Positions 36,401 to 45,400 of a stretch of 64,000 bases of DNA are shown here, one piece after another. The position numbers and the translations under genes were made by a program. Position 1 is the stretch's first letter; the number at the start of each line of letters is the position of its first letter. Source of the DNA: Halichondria panicea (Eukaryota > Porifera > Demospongiae > Suberitida > Halichondriidae); assembly GCF_963675165.1 (NCBI RefSeq), contig NC_087391.1:3832646-3896645 (forward strand). The letters run 5' to 3'. Below the pieces are notes generated by a model, which did no database searches, was not told the origin of the DNA, and worked only from the letters and a program-made list of their open reading frames with translations.

Positions 36401-39400
36401 AAGAAGGCTTCTTCTTGGTGGGAGTGAGCATTAGAGAGTGTGGTGAGGGAAACGGAATAAATGCTGAAGGAGAATGGAGTGATGGTTCCCCCGCCTGCTC
36501 AGGTATGTATAATTTGAAGCAATCTCTCTCACATTCAATATTTTTGTCGTCAGTGATCATGTGCGAAAGCCTAAGTGCTCCACTGAATGGAACCATATCA
36601 TTCGTAGCTGACACAACAGCCACATTCGACTTTAGAACCACGGCCACGTACGCATGTGACAAAGGTTTTGCTTTGTCTGGTGGAAACCCAGAGAGGACAT
36701 GTGAGGAAGGCCCTATTGAGGGGATGGGAGCGTGGAGCGGATCTGCTCTCACCTGTTTTGGTAAGCTGATGTTACTTTAATGTACATGCATCAAATCTTT
36801 GTCGCAGTTATTATGTGTCTTTATTTGAATGCATTCCCCATAATGCCCTATTCCACAGAAATACTTTGCGATACACCAAGCGATCCTTTTAATGGCAAAG
36901 TAAGCTTGAATGTCCAAAATCTCACCGTTGGAGCTGTGGTGGTCTTTTCATGTGATCCTGGTTACTCTCTTTTGGGCAATGTCAGCATAACGTGTGAGCA
37001 GGAGGGGGTCGTTGGAATGTGGAGCAATGATAATCCAACCTGTGATGGTATAAGTTGAATTTTTTTAGATGATTGTGGATTATCTCGTTTGTTTGCAGTT
37101 ACTTGTTCTCCTATTTCTGGTATCGAAAATGGCTGGGTGAGCTACAACTTACTCCGAGAGGTCAATATGGAGTATATCCTTGGAACTCGAGCTTCCTATT
37201 CTTGTGACGATAGAGCTGAGCTATTTGGGGAATCTACAAGAGTGTGTGTTGGTGATGATTTGTGGAGTGGCAACGCTCCTTCATGTCAAAGTATGTTTAA
37301 TTCTCTACCCCTGATATGTTGCATACCGGTAGTGCTTTGGTTCGCATGTGTTATCATTTGTTAATTTCACAGGTGTTTGCTCGAGCCTAGAAGAAGTGTT
37401 GTATAGCAGTGTTACATATTCTTCTGCTCCTAATGCAAATGATAACTATATGATGGAAACAGTTGCCACGTATCTGTGCAGTGAAAATTACGTACTCAAC
37501 GGTGCAATCAGTCGAACATGTGGACCTGATATGCAATGGTCTGGAACTGCTCCTAGTTGTGAATGTGAGTATTACTACATGCACTGTACATTTCTTTCAT
37601 TGATAGTCTTATACTGTCCCTCAGTAATCATGTGTGACGAGTTGGCTCGTCCTTCCAATGGAAATATCACCTTCTCAATGGGTGTCATGCCAAGCTTTGG
37701 TGTAATGACAGTAGCAACATACAACTGTCACACTGGCTATGCTCTCACTGGCGGAAAAAATGTACGAGTGTGTGTGGGGATAAGTGACGCTCAATTGGGT
37801 CAATGGAATGGAAGTGAACCCGTTTGTAAAAGTAAGTATACTTTATACCGCAAAAACGATTTGACTGTATGATGTTTTGCAGTAATAACATGTCGAATGC
37901 TCCCAAGTCCTGGCGCTGGCTCAGTTTTATATTCAAACCTCTCTGAGCCCATAATTTCAGGAACAGTAGCTACATATCAGTGCAATCCAGGATTTTCCTT
38001 AGTTGGAAATGTCAATGCAACTTGCGTTGGTAATGGCCATAATGTTTTTGGTGTTTGGACAAGCAATGAATCATCTTGTGAACGTAAGAATGACCACTTG
38101 GCTTTTGAATTTTTTTATACACTTCTTTTTCTCTATTTGTAGCAATCAAGTGTCCACCATTAAATGCTCCTCTAAATGGAAGTATTCACAATGCTGCAGA
38201 CTTTAGAACCTATTCTAGCTTCGGAACCGAGGCAAGATATTCATGTGATCGTGACTTCAAGCTCAGTGATGAAAGTGCAGTAAGAATTTGCATGATGAGT
38301 AATTCACTCGGTGTGATGGGAGTATGGAGTGGAGTCGAACTTAAATGTGATCGTAAGTTTATCACTCTAAGTCCTTTGTAGTCACTTGTTAATTAAGCTT
38401 ATGACTTTTACTTCTTCCATATGCACTAGCAATACAATGTCAGGAAAGTCTTTCCCTTGTTGATGGCATCATCTCGTATGATCCTGAAAGTCCTCCATAC
38501 GTCATTGGCACCGTTGCCAGATACAATTGCAATGCTGGGTACTTTCTAAACGGAACACTATTGAGGAATTGCACTAACGATGAACCTAACGAGCGTGGTG
38601 TATGGAGTACTAGTGGTCCAGAGCCACTTTGTGAAGGTAAAATCCACACTTACCCCTATATTGTGTCTTATTTTCCGTTCTTTGCAGCTATTGAATGTGA
38701 AGAACTGGTGCTTCCGGCTAATGGTGAAAAAATTATGTACACCAAGGACACCGTGGCTAATTTTGAGATAGGAACCCTTGCCATTTATACCTGTCTCCCT
38801 GGTTACACATTGCTTGGTGATACGAACAGAACTTGTATAGATGATAACCAGGCTGACGGAAAGGGTGTGTGGAATATTACTCACGCAAAATCAGAACCAA
38901 CCTGTAATGGTGAGCTAGCCTTATGTTAATTAATTAGGAGCTGGATTATTTGGACTGATGTAAAACTAAACACAAAAAACCTTGTTTTTACCTGTAGTTG
39001 TTGTACGTATTGTGTGCTGCTTATGATTTAATTATGTGTTCGTTCGCCACTAGAATAACTATTACATTACTTCATACAGAAATCCATTGGAACGACTCGG
39101 TATCGGAAGGTTCTCCTGCTCAAGTTTGCATCAACTTTAATACCTCTGTTGTTCTGTATACCACAACAGACACTGCTACAGGTTAGTTAGTGTACCCTCT
39201 GACTATAGAAGTGATGATGCAGACAATAGACTTGAAAATACAAGTATGTTCTCATTCCTTTTATAGTGGGTGAAGACTTCGAAAACATTTCTACCATAAT
39301 CAATGCGCATTCTCCACCCATGATGGCATGTGTCAGCATCAATACCTCCAAGGACGCCACTTTTGAGCCTACAGAGTATTTCTTTGTGAAGCTAAGGATA

Positions 39401-42400
39401 ATGGATCCCAATATTAGTTTTCAACAGCCACTGATCCGAATCTCAATTCTAAACATAGTAAGCTTATCTTTGCATCATTCAGAAATGTCATTCCATATTG
39501 CACTGCAGGGTGGATTTCCGAATGGTTCCATCTCCACCGTTCTTTTCATGTTATCGGATATTGTGCGGAATATATCACAGTCCTCTGATTCTATCTCTTC
39601 CATTGACAACTCTCTTGCAGAGATCCTTGAAACATTCTCGTCTGAAGGCACTTTTGATAACATTGAAATGGTAAAGTCAAATAAACACATGTCAACAACC
39701 AATTCCTGCATTAAGCATTGCAAATTGGTCCTACCAACGTAATTAATATAGCACATCATTTTTTCCTCCAGACAATAGATGCATTTATCTCAGTTGTGAA
39801 CACTCTTCTTGGTTGGCCATCAGACGTTCACTCTATGACCTCAGCAAGGTTTGTATTATAATAGTCTCTTTACATATGCCATTGTGCGTGATTTGGTTAC
39901 AGCATCATCTCCAAGTTCGAGTCTTTGATTAATTTGATAGTTACAGAAGATATGTTTAAGGAGATCGAACAATTTGACGAGCAGATTTCATTGCGTGCAC
40001 TAAAGGTAATTTTGAACTTGCATGCAATCCAGTTTTAACAGACCTAATATGTAATTGTGTGCAGAAATCTCTGTCAGAGCTTCGCAATAATGGTATAGCA
40101 TTCAACTCACCAGTTTCAACAACTTCTCGAAAGAGACAAGTTTCATCTCAAATACTATTTTCAAGTGTCACATTTCTACCTTCATTCTTCTCTGCCAGCA
40201 GTACTGGAGCAGTTATATTCACACTCTTTAAGACTTCAGTCATGTTTCCCTTGTTGGATGATAAGTTCATGGTTGCTACTCCAATAGTGGGAGCCAGAGA
40301 ACCCACGGAGGGCAGCTGCGACCAAGAGATGTGCATTTCCATCAATTATGAGCTACAAAATGAAGTAAGTGCAATATTTCAATGCATAATTGGGTTATTA
40401 TTATGTTGTTGTTTTCCTCACAGTACTACAATGTAACATGTGTTTCCTGGAAATTTGGTAATTTATATAAGCATAATATAATTGTATTAATAAAAATACT
40501 AACCAAACATTATTATTGTCAACAGATTATGGTGGTTGGAACAGTAGTGGTTGTAGGTTATCGGACTCTTTTACTGAACCTATTCATGGGAGTATTACTT
40601 GCAGCTGTAATCATGCGGGAAACTTCGCAATTCAATATGTGAGTGTACGTGTGTAACCAGTTACGTAATACTCATCATGCTGATTTTTCATTATGTAAAA
40701 TTATAGTGCCCTATTCCACAACGATGTGACCCAAATGCAAACTGTAGCACAGGGGAGGATTGCCCGTGTAATGCAGGATATGGTCGAAACAATGATAGTC
40801 CCTACTGTAAAGGTATAATTACCATGTAGCACTGCATATTTTATGTTATCAGTGCATGCCATGCATTCACTGTATGTAATCTTTCTAGGAATCGTATGCG
40901 AGCCACTTAATGAACAACTAGGCATGAATGGAAATGTATATTACAATAATTCTGATCTTCGTGTGATGACCACTGCGAATATAAGTTGCAAGGACGGCTT
41001 CTCTCTTCAAAATGGTAGCCACACCCGAATATGTGAACAGGACGACCAGACAGACACTACAGGAAAATGGAGTGGGAAAATGCCAACCTGTGAACGTAAG
41101 TCCTGCACTTGGTTTGCACTATATAATATATAGACCATTGAATCTATAAAGTGTAAGCCATTGTTTGATTGTGCATGTGCTTTGTTTGCTAATAAATTTA
41201 TCATCACTCTAGATTTTTTTTTCTCCTGGCCATTTTTATCACACTTACTGTCTCTTCACAATTGTAGCCATACTATGTATGAAGCTTGGTAATCATCCAA
41301 ATGGCAGCGTTACATACGTTGTGGATGATACCCCTGACTATGATCTTGGGACTAATGCCACCTACAACTGTAACTATGGCTACTCACTCAATGGAATGGA
41401 TGCTGTGAGAAAATGTGTTCAGGATGACCAGATAGACACTGTTGGAAACTGGAATGGAATAGTACCACTCTGTCTTGGTAAGACTCCTATATAATAAGTA
41501 GTAAAATCAGAAAGTCACTTATTTCACAGAAATCCTTTGTCCTCCTCTTGATGAGCTTGTCAATGGAAGCATCGTTTATGGAGAAGATGAAATAGCCAAC
41601 TTTGACATTGGAACAACAGCCAAGCATTCTTGTGACTATCGGTACCGTATCGATGGGAGTGTGAACAGAACTTGTGACCAAGACAACCAAGTAGATACAG
41701 TGGGAGTTTGGAGAGGAGACCCTCTCAATTGCAAGCGTATGTTCACAATGCTTTAATTTGCAGTTAGCATGATGATCGTTCTTATATCTTATATCCAGCT
41801 ATACCACCAAATATTGAGATAAATGTAACGGGTATCAGCTTCAACAACTCAGTGGACCCTGGAAGAGCATTCAGTATGTTGTGTTTCTCTGAAGGAGAAT
41901 TCTCTGGTCCTGTCTCATGGAAATGGAACAATGGAATACCTGTACAGAGCATAGGTATATGTAAACAAAATAATTTGTTTAGACATTCTAATGCACACTT
42001 CATATCTACGCACTCTACAGATTATATTGAGCAGCGTTCGATCAGTTTGGGCAGCTTAACTCGCCTCTATCAATCCACCTTCAGTGAGGAGCTAATCAAT
42101 CGTACGACTTATTTTGCTGAGTTGGTGACACTGAAAGATTTTGGTGTGGAACCTGACTCCAGTGGATTGTACACATGCACTGCTAACAATGGTCTCACTA
42201 CTTCAAACAATCACACTTCAATCACTATTAACGGTAAAGAATTAGTGTACTAGAGTATTGTGTCTTACTAATAACTATATACAGCTCCCTCAGTCAAGAT
42301 AGAGAATAAGACTACTTACATCAGGTATGATCTTAACATCAGTTCACTTGAGGCTATTGAGGCGCAAAGAAATCTGACATCCCGAAATGTGACTCTCAAG

Positions 42401-45400
42401 TATTTGAACACAGCGGTGAGGTTGTGTACATTTTCACTTGAGCTAATGATGATTTGCTTTATCAGTTTCTGAGGGGGCTGAAAGAGGACGTTGAAGGCTT
42501 CTACTTAATCGAATCGTTAACAGTTTCAAGGTTTGTTTTCGTACGTGTAAAACTATGATGCCCTGTAAACTCATGCATGCTGTGCAAATCTTGAGCACTG
42601 CAAAAAAGTCTATGCAATCTATATATTGCATTCATTTAGTGACACTGATCTGATAATGGCACGTATGGAGACAAGAGTGAGAAGATTTGGGTTCAAGTTC
42701 ATCCAAGCCTTCAGCATCAACGATTCTCTTGATGCTTTAGAGATGGCCGGTCTCCCTGCTACCAATGTGTCCATGTCCTTCAAACAATCTGGTATGCATG
42801 TGACTGCTATTGCATTAATCATTTAACACTTAAAATGCAGAAATGGGATTCTGCTCAATGGATGTTAATATGTCCATCTTGTATGGAAGATATGTATGGG
42901 AGGAGGTTGAAGTGGGTCAAAATGATTCACACCCTTGTGTGTATGGAAGTCTTAATGGCATGGGAGTGGCGTCCAGAGTATGTCGAGCACCACTTATATG
43001 GGACGATCCTGTGTATGTGCCAGTGGATGAACCGGGTTGCTTCACACGGAATACCAAAAGATTCCAGGAACTTCTGAACTCAAATGTGAGTTAACAACAT
43101 GGCTGATGCAGGTTGTTGCATTTCACTATGTACATTAATTCTACAGCTGACTTTTGAGACTGCTGTTGAGACACTCACCAACCTTAGTGATGTCGTGTCT
43201 CTGTCGACTGCTCCTGAAGACCAGAGCAGTCTGAACTTTGGTGTTATAGTCACTCTGTTTAATATCACTAGCAACATGCTGGACTCCACCACTGGCACAA
43301 AACTAGAAGAAAAAGAAGAAATTGAAGTGAGTTGACAAACATTGCTTTCATGTGACTTGTGACTTCTATACTATAAATGGCAGGTTGTTACACAAGTTCT
43401 TGATGTGGTTGACACTGTCACTAACTGGCCTGAGGAAGTTATTAACGAAGGATCGTCCATGTATGAATTCTTTTTCAGTATGCAAAAATTACTAATTCTT
43501 GTCTTTTTTTAGGGTGGTAGATTCCTTTGAAAGGATTCTGACAAGTTTTGTTGGGCGTGAGAATCTGACAAGCAATATATCCATCACTGGAAATGATACA
43601 GCAATACTTGCACTAAGGGTAAGATAACTATGTCCACAGTCTGCTGTAATTATTTTCTAAGCTAGGCCGAGTCGGAAATGATATCCATCGAAGGATTTAG
43701 TGTGACCACTGGTCAGAACGGAGTAACATGTAAGGCTGCATGCATCTTATTTGGTCATGTTTGCATACGTCTGTCATGACGCCATTATAATTATTCGTTC
43801 ACATGCACATTTGCAGCAATTGTGAACTGTAGTGACGAAATGAGGAATAGAGATGAAGCATGCATAGCGTTGCCTCCATTAGTATTTGAAGACAGTGAGA
43901 AAGATGTTGGACTTGTCTTCACGTACTATAACAGCCCTTCTTTATTCCCCCTTGCTGACAAAAACAACTCTAACAGTTCCACAGTGGTGGGAACAAGCGT
44001 TATTGGAGCTATTGTAGGGGGAGGCAATCACACAGGAAACGTTACCATCATTCTTCCATTTCTTTTGTCGGTAAGGATGTGTTATGTATATTATGTATTA
44101 AGAATATGTGTATTTATACAGTATTATATATTAAGAATATGTGTATTTATACAGCCGGCTGCATACAACCGTTCAACAATTGCTTGTGTCAGCTGGGATT
44201 TCTCTGGAAACGGTATTCAATTTTGGCATATTGAATGCTCTTTTTTACACAATTTTTCTTGCAGGCGGTAGAGGAAACTGGACCACGAAAGGATGCACTG
44301 TTAATAGTGACCTTTGCAGTAACATAGTCAGCTGCACATGCGACCATCTTACTAACTTTGGAGCATTGGTGGTATATTCTTGTTATAATTATATTAGTTG
44401 TGTTATATAGCGACTCAATGAATCGTTACTAACAGTAATTCTATCTTTTAAATTCAGGATTTCTGCCCAAATCCTGGAGGTTGTGAACCACTGCCAATAA
44501 AATTACAACTAGCATTAGACTATTTTTCTTGGATTGGAGCTTCATTGTCTATCATTGGATTGATTCTTACTCTAATAACATTGCTTGGATTTAAGTAAGC
44601 AAAGTTAAATTTCATGCATATTGACATTACTGTCCTCACGAGCAGGAAACTGCGTCAGAGAGATGCTTCCAAGTATCACATCCAGTTGTGTCTTGCAATG
44701 TTGCTATCGCTCATTTTCTTTCTTATTGGAATTGAGGCAAAAATATATACAGGCACCTGTGTTGCCGTAGCAGGACTAGTACAGTACTTCATCCTGGTTT
44801 CATTCATGTGGATGGGTGCTGTTGCATTGCTGATGTTCCAGAAGTTGGTTATTGTGTTTGGGAATATCACAACTAGGTTTATAGTGATCATCTCCTTAAT
44901 TTGTTGGGGTAAGTTTATTTGCAGCTATATATAATTTTGAATTGAGTGTAAACTGCATAATCAGCAGTAATTCAGCACTTGGCTTCCCTTTGTACGTTGC
45001 ATATTCGTTAATGTTGCTCTATCTACGGTACCTGCATACCATATATACATGTAGCGGGGAAATGTTTTTTCACCAGCTATATGGTATTCTCCCTATCATG
45101 CAGGTGCTCCTGCATTACTGGTTATCCCTCTGACAGCAGCAAGCGGAGACCTGATGATTACGGTGACTAATGACATGGATAATTGTACAAAGCAACCTAC
45201 GGAAAACAAAACTATTAGATCGTAAGTCTTTACTGTGATGCTGCATTAGTAAGTGTTAGTGTTAATACCAATAGTCTCTAGCTGGTTACTTTCGAGGTTT
45301 TTGAGGATTGACCCAGAAACACGAAAATTTAATGCCTTGAAAATTGGTTTACATCCGGTATTGAAATGTCTATACTGTAGGGGTGTGATCATTTGAACCT

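Noticed and set aside
29832-36752. Repeated minus-strand open frames of about 111-136 codons across the sushi array
   Set aside because: They are antisense shadows of the repeated sushi exons, recur only because the array does, run through introns and resemble no family.
26726-37047. Regular 1,100-bp periodicity considered as a CRISPR-like or satellite array
   Set aside because: The units contain intact spliced coding exons of one gene; they are neither short spaced repeats nor a non-coding satellite.
39458-39508. Whether this 51-nt stretch is coding
   Set aside because: It is open and in frame, but begins GTAAGC and ends CTGCAG, and skipping it gives a clean Calx-beta end. I treated it as an intron and could not prove it.
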